From: Bacteroidota bacterium
GTDB lineage: Bacteria; Bacteroidota; Bacteroidia; Cytophagales; Cytophagaceae
DNA length: 64,000 nt
Direction of reading: 5' to 3'
Assembly (NCBI GenBank): GCA_023392125.1
Contig: JAEVZS010000002.1
Span: forward strand, 1 to 64,000
The notes under the pieces are model-generated. The model searched no databases. It was given only the letters and a program-made list of their open reading frames with translations, and was not told where the DNA came from. A program made the translations under genes and the position numbers. Shown here piece by piece: positions 51,719-60,468 of the stretch (position 1 is its first letter; every line of letters begins with the position of its first letter).

Positions 51719-52543
51719 ATGAAGCCGGATTTTTCCAAAAATAAAAACCTGACGTTAGCCAGCCAACTTCCTTCTGCATTTACTCTGTTTGATACGGATA
51801 TCTTTAAAGATAAGAAACCTGTGATCTTTCTGGATTTTGATGGTACGCTTGCTCCGATTGTCAGTAATCCTGAGGATGCCTGTTTATCCCTTGATATGTA
51901 TGAACTATTAAAAAAACTGCTTGAGCAGGCCACCTGTGTTATTCTGACTGGTCGTGACAGAACAGATATAGAGCAAAGGATCAACCTGCAAGGGATGATT
52001 TTTGCAGGTAGTCACGGGTATGAAATAAAGGGGAGTGAGCTGGAATGGGTGTATACGGAAGGGCTGTCTTCGGTTGCTGCGCTGGACGTTGCACAAAATG
52101 AGCTGGATCTGTTGCTGGCTGATGAACGGGGAGTTGTTGTAGAACGGAAAAAATTTGCTATTGCTGTCCATTACCGACATGTACCAGAGGAGAGGGTACA
52201 AAATGTTGTAGATAAGGTGCAGAGTATTATCGACCAGTACAGAAGCTGTTTAAAGCCAGGACCCGGAAAAAAAGTCATGGAGCTGAAACCTAACTGTGAA
52301 TGGAATAAAGGCAAAGCACTGGACTGGTTAATGAGCAGATTAAACTTTGATCTGGAAAAACATGTTCCCGTATTTATCGGAGACGATCTTACCGATGAAG
52401 ATGGTTTTGCCATGGTGCAGGAAAATGGTATCGGAATCGTTGTTTCTGAAGACAAACATCGTTATACTCAGGCCGGTTATTTGCTCAGAACTCCTGAGGA
52501 TGTGTATACGTTTCTGTATCAGCTATCACAGAATATGCAATAG
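51719..52543 (+). CDS. otsB: Trehalose-6-phosphate phosphatase
   Basis: A 274-residue HAD-superfamily phosphatase that releases trehalose from trehalose-6-phosphate. HAD motif I is FLDFDGTLAP with nucleophile Asp39; the C-terminal motif FIGDDLTDEDGFAMV carries the Mg-binding aspartates, and LTGRDRTDIEQR and GSHGYEIKG are OtsB-type blocks. The synthase OtsA is not in the window. It precedes glgB on the opposite strand, so storage-carbon and osmoprotectant genes share this spot. Confidence 0.95.
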   Translation: MKPDFSKNKNLTLASQLPSAFTLFDTDIFKDKKPVIFLDFDGTLAPIVSNPEDACLSLDMYELLKKLLEQATCVILTGRDRTDIEQRINLQGMIFAGSHGYEIKGSELEWVYTEGLSSVAALDVAQNELDLLLADERGVVVERKKFAIAVHYRHVPEERVQNVVDKVQSIIDQYRSCLKPGPGKKVMELKPNCEWNKGKALDWLMSRLNFDLEKHVPVFIGDDLTDEDGFAMVQENGIGIVVSEDKHRYTQAGYLLRTPEDVYTFLYQLSQNMQ

Positions 52544-52564
52544 CTATTGAGCCGGGAATAGTTA

Positions 52565-52750
52565 TCAATATACTATTCCCCTGTAACTTTTACGAACCGG
52601 AAACTGTTCGTTTGGAGCCTGATCCGGTAATAAATCATATTTCTGTCCCCTGTAGCTTAGGTCTCTCGGGATGGATTTCTTTTTTACACTTACCATAGCC
52701 GTTTCAGGATTGTATTTTACTCCCCGATACGAAAATCTGATTTTTTTCAT
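52565..52750 (-). CDS. Small triple YRG-repeat protein (DUF4278-like)
   Basis: A 61-residue protein with three copies of the pattern S-Y-R-G-x-x-Y at both ends and in the middle (FSYRGVKY, LSYRGQKYDL, KSYRGIVY). This is the signature of DUF4278, which I know mainly from cyanobacteria. The protein is basic and soluble with no signal peptide. It lies between otsB and glgB, all closely packed. A cyanobacterial-type family in a Bacteroidota genome could mean transfer or a wider than recalled distribution. Function unknown. Confidence 0.7.
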   Translation of the reverse strand: MKKIRFSYRGVKYNPETAMVSVKKKSIPRDLSYRGQKYDLLPDQAPNEQFPVRKSYRGIVY

Positions 52751-52831
52751 AAGTTGTTTTCAGAATAACCCCTGCAGGAGAAGTTAGTTGCAATAACTTT
52801 GAGAATATGCAGATGTAATTGTATATAAATG

Positions 52832-52861
52832 AAAAACCAACGGAAAACTTTCCGTTGGTTT
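52832..52861 (-). terminator. Terminator of glgB
   Basis: AAACCAACGGAAA (52834-52846) pairs with TTTCCGTTGGTTT (52849-52861); on the minus strand it ends with TTTTTCATTT. It lies 38 bp after the glgB stop. Confidence 0.85.
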
Positions 52862-52898
52862 CAGGATCGCGTTTTGGCCTGCTATGGTCCCAAAACAC

Positions 52899-55298
52899 TT
52901 ATTTTACTTTCTTCAGAACTAAGGCCGTTCTGTTTGTCAGATAAATACTAAGTTGCTGATCCGCATCGGTGGAATAGGTAATCGAATCATCGATCCGGTC
53001 AAAACCGCCAAACTCCTGTTTGTCCGAGTTCAGTACTATTTTGTATGTCCCTTTGACAGGTACACGGAATTTGTAATCAAAGATAGAATTGGACGGGTTA
53101 AAGCTGAATATAAAAATAAGCTCGCCTCTTTCAAAAATAATTACCTTGTTCAGCATGTCCATATTTACCTGTGTCGCATATCCGGATCTGAGAATCCCGT
53201 TTTTTCGGATCGTTTCTATCATTGCCTTTTCAAATGCAGACAGATATTTGTACTTCAGCTTGGGACTGTCAACAAGGGTCCATTGCCTTCGGGCATATTT
53301 ATAGGACCAGTTATTTCCCTGACGCGGGAAATCGATCCATTCCGGATGTCCGAATTCATTACCCATAAAGTTCAGATAGGCTTCACCACCCAGAGTGATG
53401 GTAATAAGACGGATCATTTTATGCAGAGCGATACCACGATCGATGATGTGATTCTGATCATCTACCATCATATGGTAATACATTTCCTTGTCCATTAGCC
53501 AGAATGCCAGTGTTTTGTCTCCTACAAGGGCCTGGTCGTGGGACTCTGCATACGCTATGGTGTTTTCTTTCCAGCGTCTGTTGGTAAGCACATCCCATAT
53601 TTCATATATATTCCAGTCCTCATCGGTTTTTTCCTTCAGTATTTTTATCCAGTAATCCGGAATACCCATACCAAGCCGGTAATCAAAACCGATACCGCCT
53701 TCTTTGGTCGTACGGCAAAGTCCGGGCATGCCGCTTACATCCTCTGCGATAGATACAAAATTTTTATTGAGTGAGTGCAGCAGCTCGTTGGCTAGTTGAA
53801 GATAGGTGACAGTATCCCAGTCAACATCATATCTGAAGTATTTGTCATAATGATCAAAGCTGGTGAAGCCGTGATGGAAGTACAGCATGGAGGTAACTCC
53901 GTCAAAGCGGAAGCCGTCAAAGTGAAACTCTTCAAGCCAGTATTTGCAGTTTGAAAGAAGGAATTCCTTTACTTCCCACTTTCCATAGTCAAAAAGCTTG
54001 GAGTCCCAGCCTTCATGGTAGCCCCGGCCGCCGGCGTGAAAATACTGATGATCGGATCCGTCAAACTCATTCAGACCTTCGGAAAGATTCTTTACGGCAT
54101 GAGAATGGACAATATCCATGATAACGGCTATGTCCATAGCGTGTGCTGTATCAATCAGCTTTTTGAGCTCATCGGGAGTACCGAAACGAGAAGATGGTGC
54201 AAAAAAGTTTGACACATGATATCCAAAAGAGCCATAATAAGGATGCTCCTGAACGGCCATGAGCTGTACAGCATTATATCCGAGCTTTTTTACGCGCGGA
54301 AGTACTTCCTCTGTGAATTCATTGTATGTACCAACTCCTTCTTTCTCCTGCGACATACCTATGTGGCATTCGTATATTACCAGGTCTTTGGAAGCATCGA
54401 AGGTAAATTTCGAATCAGTCCATTTGAAAGCTGTTTCCGGCGCCCATATCTGTCCGGAGAAATCGTATGTCTGGGGATCCTGTACTACGCGTGTGATATA
54501 TGCCGGAATACGGTCCATGGCCCCGCGATCGGATACAACATGCACCTTTACACGGCTTGTATGTACGAACTTATCCTTGTAATCTTTGTATGGAAGAAAA
54601 ATTTCCCAGATTCCCCGGTCATTTCTTTTCAACGGATGCGAAGATCTGTCCCAGTTATTAAAATCTCCGGTGAGAAACAGCTGATGAGCGGCAGGAGCCC
54701 ATTCCCGGTACCACCAGCCTTTCTTTTTATCGTCGTAATTGATTCCGTAGTATTTATATGCGCTGGCAAACTTATCCAGGGAGTCTGCACCGGTTTCTAT
54801 TTCTTTCAGTGCATTTTCAAAGCGATTATTCCGCTCAATGATATCCTGCTCATAAGGCTCTAACCATGGATCATCCACCACAATGGCCAGGCGGGTTATT
54901 TTTTCGTTTTTGAGTGAAGACACACTTTGTTTAACTTCCTTTTTTGAAGTAGCAGGAGCTTTTTTTCCGGGTTCTCCGGCTTCTTTATTTATGACCTCTT
55001 TTTTTACCTGTACAGGTGTATTTTTAGAGGACTTTTTATCTTTTACAGAAGTAGCAGAAGCAACAGAAATGGCCGATGATGCTTTTTTATGAGATGTGCC
55101 ATTGCTTTTTATAGATTTCTCCAACGGAACATCTTTTTTGGAAAGCGAGATTTTCCGATTGCCGCTCACAGAAGCGGAAACCGTTTTATCGGATGATTTT
55201 GATTTAACAGGTTCAGCTCCTTTCTTTTTGATGCTTGCAGAAGTCGCTTTTATGGCTTTGGATACAGCTTTAACTTCTTTTTTGTCGGTCTTGCTCAT
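52899..55298 (-). CDS. glgB: 1,4-alpha-glucan branching enzyme with basic N-terminal extension
   Basis: A 799-residue branching enzyme that forms alpha-1,6 branches in glycogen. Residues ~135-799 form a GH13_8-type enzyme: CBM48-like AAHQLFLTGDFNNWDR, catalytic nucleophile in FDGFRFDGVTSM, acid/base Glu in SIAEDVSGMPGL and the second Asp in AESHDQALVGD. The sequence resembles the eukaryotic/Bacteroidota type more than E. coli GlgB. The first ~135 residues are unlike any branching enzyme: 30% or more Lys, with Ser/Ala/Val, resembling histone H1 tails. No glgA or glgC nearby. Confidence 0.93.
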   Translation of the reverse strand: MSKTDKKEVKAVSKAIKATSASIKKKGAEPVKSKSSDKTVSASVSGNRKISLSKKDVPLEKSIKSNGTSHKKASSAISVASATSVKDKKSSKNTPVQVKKEVINKEAGEPGKKAPATSKKEVKQSVSSLKNEKITRLAIVVDDPWLEPYEQDIIERNNRFENALKEIETGADSLDKFASAYKYYGINYDDKKKGWWYREWAPAAHQLFLTGDFNNWDRSSHPLKRNDRGIWEIFLPYKDYKDKFVHTSRVKVHVVSDRGAMDRIPAYITRVVQDPQTYDFSGQIWAPETAFKWTDSKFTFDASKDLVIYECHIGMSQEKEGVGTYNEFTEEVLPRVKKLGYNAVQLMAVQEHPYYGSFGYHVSNFFAPSSRFGTPDELKKLIDTAHAMDIAVIMDIVHSHAVKNLSEGLNEFDGSDHQYFHAGGRGYHEGWDSKLFDYGKWEVKEFLLSNCKYWLEEFHFDGFRFDGVTSMLYFHHGFTSFDHYDKYFRYDVDWDTVTYLQLANELLHSLNKNFVSIAEDVSGMPGLCRTTKEGGIGFDYRLGMGIPDYWIKILKEKTDEDWNIYEIWDVLTNRRWKENTIAYAESHDQALVGDKTLAFWLMDKEMYYHMMVDDQNHIIDRGIALHKMIRLITITLGGEAYLNFMGNEFGHPEWIDFPRQGNNWSYKYARRQWTLVDSPKLKYKYLSAFEKAMIETIRKNGILRSGYATQVNMDMLNKVIIFERGELIFIFSFNPSNSIFDYKFRVPVKGTYKIVLNSDKQEFGGFDRIDDSITYSTDADQQLSIYLTNRTALVLKKVK

Positions 55299-55423
55299 TA
55301 ATTAAAAATAATTGAAGTCTATAAAAATCAGCACATGGTCTTTTCATGAGTAGAGTGATACTACCATGAATAGATATAATACTCATTTTTTTTGGAATAG
55401 TTTTCAAAAAGCAAAAATAAAAA

Positions 55424-55789
55424 CTAAAAACGGAATGGGATCATGACTACAGGGCCCCGATTGTGGAGCTTCATATATTTGTAGAAATGCTTGAAAGTGG
55501 GTTTCCGCATTGGCTGCACCATAGTCTCTGTAGAATCAGATACAATATCCGTCGATACTTTTACTGAATCAGAGAATATGGAATCATTTTGGGATGGAAT
55601 CATCTCCAATGCCGGCTTTTCTGTTTCCTGCCGGCTTTCTTTTGTGTTTTTTTCAAGCTGTAATGAATCGGTCTGTACAGGTTCAATAGTCCGGGGAGTA
55701 TCATTTATCGTCTTTTTTTCACACGCTGTAGCCAGCACAAACAGTATTGTGCAGAGCAGAGGGATGAAAAATTGATAAATGCCTTTCAT
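55424..55789 (-). CDS. Small lipoprotein, unknown function
   Basis: A 121-residue lipoprotein. The signal peptide ends in the lipobox LATAC (Cys23) after about 22 residues. The mature part is Thr/Ser/Glu/Asp-rich, probably disordered (TDSLQLEKNTKESRQETE and SIFSDSVKVSTDIVSDSTE), then a basic FKHFYKYMKLHNRGPVVMIPFRF end. I do not recognise a family. It lies between glgB and the TlpA gene, upstream of a divergent 329-bp region. Confidence 0.65.
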   Translation of the reverse strand: MKGIYQFFIPLLCTILFVLATACEKKTINDTPRTIEPVQTDSLQLEKNTKESRQETEKPALEMIPSQNDSIFSDSVKVSTDIVSDSTETMVQPMRKPTFKHFYKYMKLHNRGPVVMIPFRF

Positions 55790-56118
55790 ATGCGCTGAAA
55801 ACTTTTACAATAATTATAATGTCAAATTTTAAACCAAAATTTTTACCTGTAATGAAAATTTGAAGCGGTTTATATTCTTTTAGTATTAACTTTAAAAGGC
55901 GGTAAGAGGTTTCATTTATAGTCAATACAATACTTAACTATTTTATTTTTAATAATTTAAATCGTGTTGTGCTGATTTGAAAACGATACCGGATTTTAAC
56001 TTTTTTGTTTGAAGAAATATTTTCGCTTTTTGCAGAATTTAATCTGAACGACACGATGTTATAAAGGTGGTCAGAATAAATAATGGTGAGATTAAGAAGG
56101 GCAATAAACTGAGTATTT
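55790..56118. other. Divergent intergenic region, no gene seen
   Basis: 329 bp of AT-rich sequence between the small lipoprotein and the TlpA-like gene. It should carry both promoters, but no complete TTTG-N19-TAnnTTTG pair was found. No credible ORF on either strand. Confidence 0.45.
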
Positions 56119-56676
56119 ATGGATAGTAAAAGAACACAGACAGCGGGCCTGACGATTGTTCCCCTCTTTACTTTTCTGCTGTTAGTGATAGCGGTACTGG
56201 GTTTTGCTCCGACAGATTCAGGAGAAGGCAATTTCGGAGCAGATCCTGAAAAAGGGAAGCCTGCACCGGGCTTTACGCTTAAGGATCTGAAAGGAAATGC
56301 CGTTAGTCTGAGTGATTTTAAGGGAAGAGTTATTTATATGGATATCTGGGCCAGCTGGTGTGCTCCCTGCATTATGCAGATCAACCGGTCAAAATCACTT
56401 AAAGAGCATTTCAGAGGAGAAGAAGATCTGGTTTTTTTATATGTTTCTATCGATCAGGATACAGCCAAATGGAAACGATTTATAGAAGAACGGGAGGTGA
56501 GCGGTACACATTTGATTTCTCTGAAAGGAGAGGAGGAAGAAATACTGGAAAAATATAATGTCCCGAGTATTCCCCGTTTTATTCTTATTGATAAGGACGG
56601 AAATATCTCAGACTTCCATGCAAAACCACCGTCAAATAAATCACTGATTAAAGACATTGAGAAACTTTTATTGTAA
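56119..56676 (+). CDS. TlpA family thiol-disulfide oxidoreductase
   Basis: A 185-residue membrane-anchored thioredoxin-fold protein. An N-terminal hydrophobic helix (about 8-30) is followed by a periplasmic AhpC/TSA-Redoxin domain with PAPGFTLKDLKGNAVSLSDFKG and the active site WASWCAPC, then the cis-proline region NVPSIPRFILIDKDG. It should reduce periplasmic disulfides, for example in cytochrome or outer-membrane protein maturation. No partner (DsbD/CcdA) is next to it. Confidence 0.9.
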   Translation: MDSKRTQTAGLTIVPLFTFLLLVIAVLGFAPTDSGEGNFGADPEKGKPAPGFTLKDLKGNAVSLSDFKGRVIYMDIWASWCAPCIMQINRSKSLKEHFRGEEDLVFLYVSIDQDTAKWKRFIEEREVSGTHLISLKGEEEEILEKYNVPSIPRFILIDKDGNISDFHAKPPSNKSLIKDIEKLLL

Positions 56677-56767
56677 ATTTACTAAGAGAATATCTGATCT
56701 TATCTTTCTTACGTTCTCATGTACTTGTGTTATTACTGGTTTTAATTAGAAGTCTTTATCTAATTCA

Positions 56768-58951
56768 ATGATTGATCGAATTGTACGGGTAGCCTGGCTC
56801 ACTTTTCTGGGAAGCTGGCTTTTTTTGTTCTTTGTTATTGGTTGTGTACGCATAAATCTGTTTGGGTTGTTCGGGGAACTGCCCGGATTGGAAATACTTG
56901 AAAATCCGAAAACAGATGAGGCCTCGCTGCTTTATTCTTCCGATGGCGAGGTTATCGGAAGTTATTATCGCGAAAAACGGACACCGGTTGATTACAATGA
57001 GTTGCCTGAACATCTGGTAAATGCACTGATAGCAACGGAAGATGAGCGTTTTGAACGACATTCGGGAGTTGATTTTAAAGGGACGTTTGCTATTTTTTAT
57101 TATATGATTCAGGGAAAGAAACGAGGTTCAAGTACACTTTCCCAGCAAACAGCCAAAAATCTCTTTCAACTGAGGGACTATGATGCCTATCAGGGGCCGC
57201 TCAGCAATAACATGCTGATTACAAAAATAAAAGAATGGATTGTTGCCATTCAGATTGAGCGGGCTTACACAAAACGGGAGATTCTCACGATGTACCTGAA
57301 TACTGTTTCTTTTGGCAGAAATACGCATGGAATTAAAAGTGCTGCAGAAACTTTTTTCAATGTCGTTCCGTCCAGACTTACCGTTAACCAGGCGGCGCTG
57401 CTGGTTGGATTGTTAAAAGGCCCTTCGGTTTATGATCCTGTCAGGCGGCCGGAAAGGGCGCTTTCCAGAAGAAACACTGTCTTGGCTCAGATGGAGAAGA
57501 GTGGTTTTATCAGTTCTGAGGAGCGAAAAAAACTTGAGGAGAAACCCCTTGGGTTAAATTATCAGCCGGAAGGTGACGCAGCAGGCCCTGCTCCGTATCT
57601 CAGGGGATATCTGAAACCTTTTATACAGAAGTGGGCCAGAGAGAATAATCAGGATCTGTATGGAGGCGGTTTACGAATTTATACTACGGTAAATGCCAGA
57701 ATGCAGACCTATCTCGAGCAGGCGGTTCAGCGTCATATGAAAGCATTGCAAAACCAGTATAATCAGCAATGGAAAGGAAAAACTCCGTGGAATGATCCCG
57801 ATTTTATACAAAATCTTGCCAGAAAATCTGCCAGGTATGCAGAATATAAAAATGAAGGCCTCTCAGATAAGGAGTGTCTGGCCAGAATGAAAGAACCGGT
57901 TGAAATGATTTTGTTCGGATATGATAAACCACGTTCAGGCAAAATCAGCCCGCTTGATTCCATAAAATACATGGTGCAGTTTCTTCATACCGGTTCGCTT
58001 TCCGTAGATCCCGGAAGTGGTCAGATCAGGGCATATGTGGGAGATATAAACTATAAGTATTATAAGTATGATAATGTCTCTCAGAGCAGAAGGCAGGCCG
58101 GGTCTACTTTTAAACCCTTTGTGTACGCCTATGCGATAGAAGAGGCTGGCCTTACTCCATGCTCTGAAGTGCTGGATGTAGAAGTTGCTTATCCGTGGAA
58201 GGGTACTGTCTGGACTCCCCGCAACAGCAATAATACCTATTCCAATGCTCCGGTAACATTAAAGCATGGCCTTGCAAACTCTGTAAATACAGTGGCTGCC
58301 AATCTGATGATGCAGTCCGGACCGGATAATATCGTAAACTTTGCACGTAAGCTTGGCTTGGAAAGTACTATGGAAGCTGTGCCTTCCCTTGCGCTTGGGA
58401 CTACAGACGTGTCTCTGTTTGAAATGGTGGCTGCTTATTGTGTATTTGTCAATGGTGGAACCTATATCAGGCCGCATGCTTTGTTGCGTATCGAGGATAA
58501 GTATGGCAATGTTTTATATGAATTCAAGCCGGAAACCAGAGAAGTAATTACAGAGCGAACGGCTGCTTATATGGTTGAGCTGCTAAAGGCCGGATCAGAA
58601 TTCGGAACTTCCAGAAGACTGAAATCGGATTTTGGCATTGATGCCGAAATTGGCGGAAAAACAGGTACTACCCAAAACTCGGCTGATGGCTGGTTTATCG
58701 GAATATCACCTGATCTTGTTACCGGTGTATGGGTAGGAGGGCAGAGCAGGGATATTCGTATAGCCGGCGGCTCCGGAGCAAGTCTGGCTTTGCCCATATG
58801 GGGATATTATATGGGGGCTGTATTAAAAGACCGTTCGCTCGAGATTCGGAAAAGAGGGTATGGTTTTGCCGAGGAGCATATGAGTTGTAGTGAAGATGAC
58901 AGTCTTACTATACTTCCTGTGGATGCATTAGAGGATCATTTAATTGAATAA
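56768..58951 (+). CDS. Class A penicillin-binding protein (transglycosylase/transpeptidase)
   Basis: A 727-residue bifunctional PBP1-type enzyme that polymerises and crosslinks peptidoglycan. A transmembrane helix (about 8-28) precedes the GT51 domain with catalytic Glu91 in ATEDERFERHSGVDFKG and the SSTLSQQTAKNL motif. The transpeptidase domain has the nucleophile Ser446 in AGSTFKPF (SxxK), SVN in LANSVNTVAANLM and KTGTTQ near residue 635. Mid-length PBP of the PBP1a/MrcA type. It is followed by acpH after 3 bp. Confidence 0.95.
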   Translation: MIDRIVRVAWLTFLGSWLFLFFVIGCVRINLFGLFGELPGLEILENPKTDEASLLYSSDGEVIGSYYREKRTPVDYNELPEHLVNALIATEDERFERHSGVDFKGTFAIFYYMIQGKKRGSSTLSQQTAKNLFQLRDYDAYQGPLSNNMLITKIKEWIVAIQIERAYTKREILTMYLNTVSFGRNTHGIKSAAETFFNVVPSRLTVNQAALLVGLLKGPSVYDPVRRPERALSRRNTVLAQMEKSGFISSEERKKLEEKPLGLNYQPEGDAAGPAPYLRGYLKPFIQKWARENNQDLYGGGLRIYTTVNARMQTYLEQAVQRHMKALQNQYNQQWKGKTPWNDPDFIQNLARKSARYAEYKNEGLSDKECLARMKEPVEMILFGYDKPRSGKISPLDSIKYMVQFLHTGSLSVDPGSGQIRAYVGDINYKYYKYDNVSQSRRQAGSTFKPFVYAYAIEEAGLTPCSEVLDVEVAYPWKGTVWTPRNSNNTYSNAPVTLKHGLANSVNTVAANLMMQSGPDNIVNFARKLGLESTMEAVPSLALGTTDVSLFEMVAAYCVFVNGGTYIRPHALLRIEDKYGNVLYEFKPETREVITERTAAYMVELLKAGSEFGTSRRLKSDFGIDAEIGGKTGTTQNSADGWFIGISPDLVTGVWVGGQSRDIRIAGGSGASLALPIWGYYMGAVLKDRSLEIRKRGYGFAEEHMSCSEDDSLTILPVDALEDHLIE

Positions 58952-58954
58952 ATA

Positions 58955-59545
58955 GTGAACTATCTTGCACATTCATTACTTTCCAGTGGCTTTAACGATG
59001 TCATGATCGGCAATTTTATTGCGGATTCGGTAAAAGGAACTGATGCGCTTGAAACATTGCGATTGGGGGTAAGAGAAGGTATTCTGTTGCACAGAAAAAT
59101 TGATCATTTTACCGATAGCCACTCTGCTTTTGTAAGAAGCAGAAAGCGGTTATTGCCACACCATGGACATTATTCAGCTGTTATTGTCGATATTGTCTAT
59201 GACCATTTTCTCGCTTCCGATTTTGAGCAGTATTCCGACATTGACTTGATTTCCTTCACGCAGAAAGTGTATACATTACTTTCTTCAAATAAAATGATCC
59301 TTCCGGAAAAAATACAGACCATGTTACCTTATATGCAAAGAGATAACTGGCTTTTGAACTATGGGAATCTGGAGGGGCTAGGCAAGGCCCTGAATGGTTT
59401 GTCCGGAAGAGCACGGTTTCCCAATCGTATGAATGTTGCGATACATGATCTGCTTGATCAGTATGAGGATTTTCGTGCCGACTTTCACGAATGTTTTACT
59501 GATTTGCAGCACTATACTCATAGATGGCTGGAGGCAGGAATATAG
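58955..59545 (+). CDS. acpH: Acyl carrier protein phosphodiesterase
   Basis: A 196-residue AcpH-like (DUF479) HD-type phosphodiesterase that removes 4'-phosphopantetheine from ACP. The signature N-terminus MNYLAHSLLSSGFNDVMIGNFIADSVKG and the metal-binding HRKIDHFTDSHSAFV block, then VIVDIVYDHFLASDFEQY, match the family. GTG start at 58955; it follows the PBP gene by 3 bp and is probably translated together with it. Confidence 0.9.
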   Translation: MNYLAHSLLSSGFNDVMIGNFIADSVKGTDALETLRLGVREGILLHRKIDHFTDSHSAFVRSRKRLLPHHGHYSAVIVDIVYDHFLASDFEQYSDIDLISFTQKVYTLLSSNKMILPEKIQTMLPYMQRDNWLLNYGNLEGLGKALNGLSGRARFPNRMNVAIHDLLDQYEDFRADFHECFTDLQHYTHRWLEAGI

Positions 59546-59566
59546 GCAGGGTTCTGGTGTAAAGGC

Positions 59567-60445
59567 TTATTCTTGCTGATACTTTTTCCCAAGGGAGATA
59601 TTTAGTATTATGCCGCCAAAGATCAGCAGCATGCCAGCTAGTGTCAGAAGGTTAAAAGTCTCATCGAATAGGGTGTATCCGTATACCAGGGCAAGTATTA
59701 CCCCTAAAAAATATATATGAGCGACTTTTCCGACTTCTTCGAGCTGATACGCTCTCGTGAGAAACCATTGGCCCAAATGAGTGAAAACAGCTACGCAGGC
59801 CAGAATCAGCCATTGTTCCGGATCAGGATTAACCCATTGATAAATGGTAACCGGAAAAATGACAGGAATGGTGATGAGAGGAAAATAGAACATAATCACG
59901 GAAGGATGGTCTGTGTTTTTTAGTTTACGCACTAGAAAATGGGCGCAACCAGCGAAAAAAGTGCCGCCTAACGCGATCAATAAGTTTTCTGTTGAAATTC
60001 GTGTATCATACCCTTTGATCAGGAATACTCCTGAAAAGGAAAGAAGTATAGTGAGCCATTGAACAGGGGTAACTTTTTCGTTTAGAAAAGCAACCGCAAG
60101 TAAAAGTGTGCATACGGGCATGAGGTTGCTGATCGTGACAGCAGAAGCCAGCGGGATATGCTGTATGGAAGTAAAAAACAGGACAAGGCCTGCTATACCA
60201 CAAAGACCTCGCAATACCAGAATCTTTTTATTGTTACCCCATGGGTTAATGTCATTTTTTACAAAATCTCCAATACACATTGATAATGAAAAAACAGACC
60301 GGATCATGATAATCTGTACCACAGGAATACCCGGAAGCGCTTTTACGCACAGATGCATCAGAGAAAACGCACAGATGCTGATCAGCATGAATTTTACACC
60401 CGGTGTGAAATCCCTGAGAAGATAAGTCCTGAAATAATTATTCAA
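59567..60445 (-). CDS. EamA/DMT family transporter
   Basis: A 292-residue ten-helix DMT transporter with two EamA repeats; SAVTISNLMPVCTLLLAVAFLNEKVTP and VGKVAHIYFLGVILALVYGYTLFDE mark the ends of the halves. The open frame starts at a TTG (60445); the next in-frame ATG is residue 20 (60388), which would remove the cytoplasmic N-tail, so the TTG is preferred but not certain. Substrate unknown. It is convergent with acpH. Confidence 0.85.
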   Translation of the reverse strand: MNNYFRTYLLRDFTPGVKFMLISICAFSLMHLCVKALPGIPVVQIIMIRSVFSLSMCIGDFVKNDINPWGNNKKILVLRGLCGIAGLVLFFTSIQHIPLASAVTISNLMPVCTLLLAVAFLNEKVTPVQWLTILLSFSGVFLIKGYDTRISTENLLIALGGTFFAGCAHFLVRKLKNTDHPSVIMFYFPLITIPVIFPVTIYQWVNPDPEQWLILACVAVFTHLGQWFLTRAYQLEEVGKVAHIYFLGVILALVYGYTLFDETFNLLTLAGMLLIFGGIILNISLGKKYQQE

Positions 60446-60468
60446 TGCATTAAAGGGGAATTAAGATT

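Noticed and set aside
54216..54863. 215-residue ORF antisense to glgB
   Set aside because: It is a frame shadow of the strong GH13 gene, with no recognisable domain.
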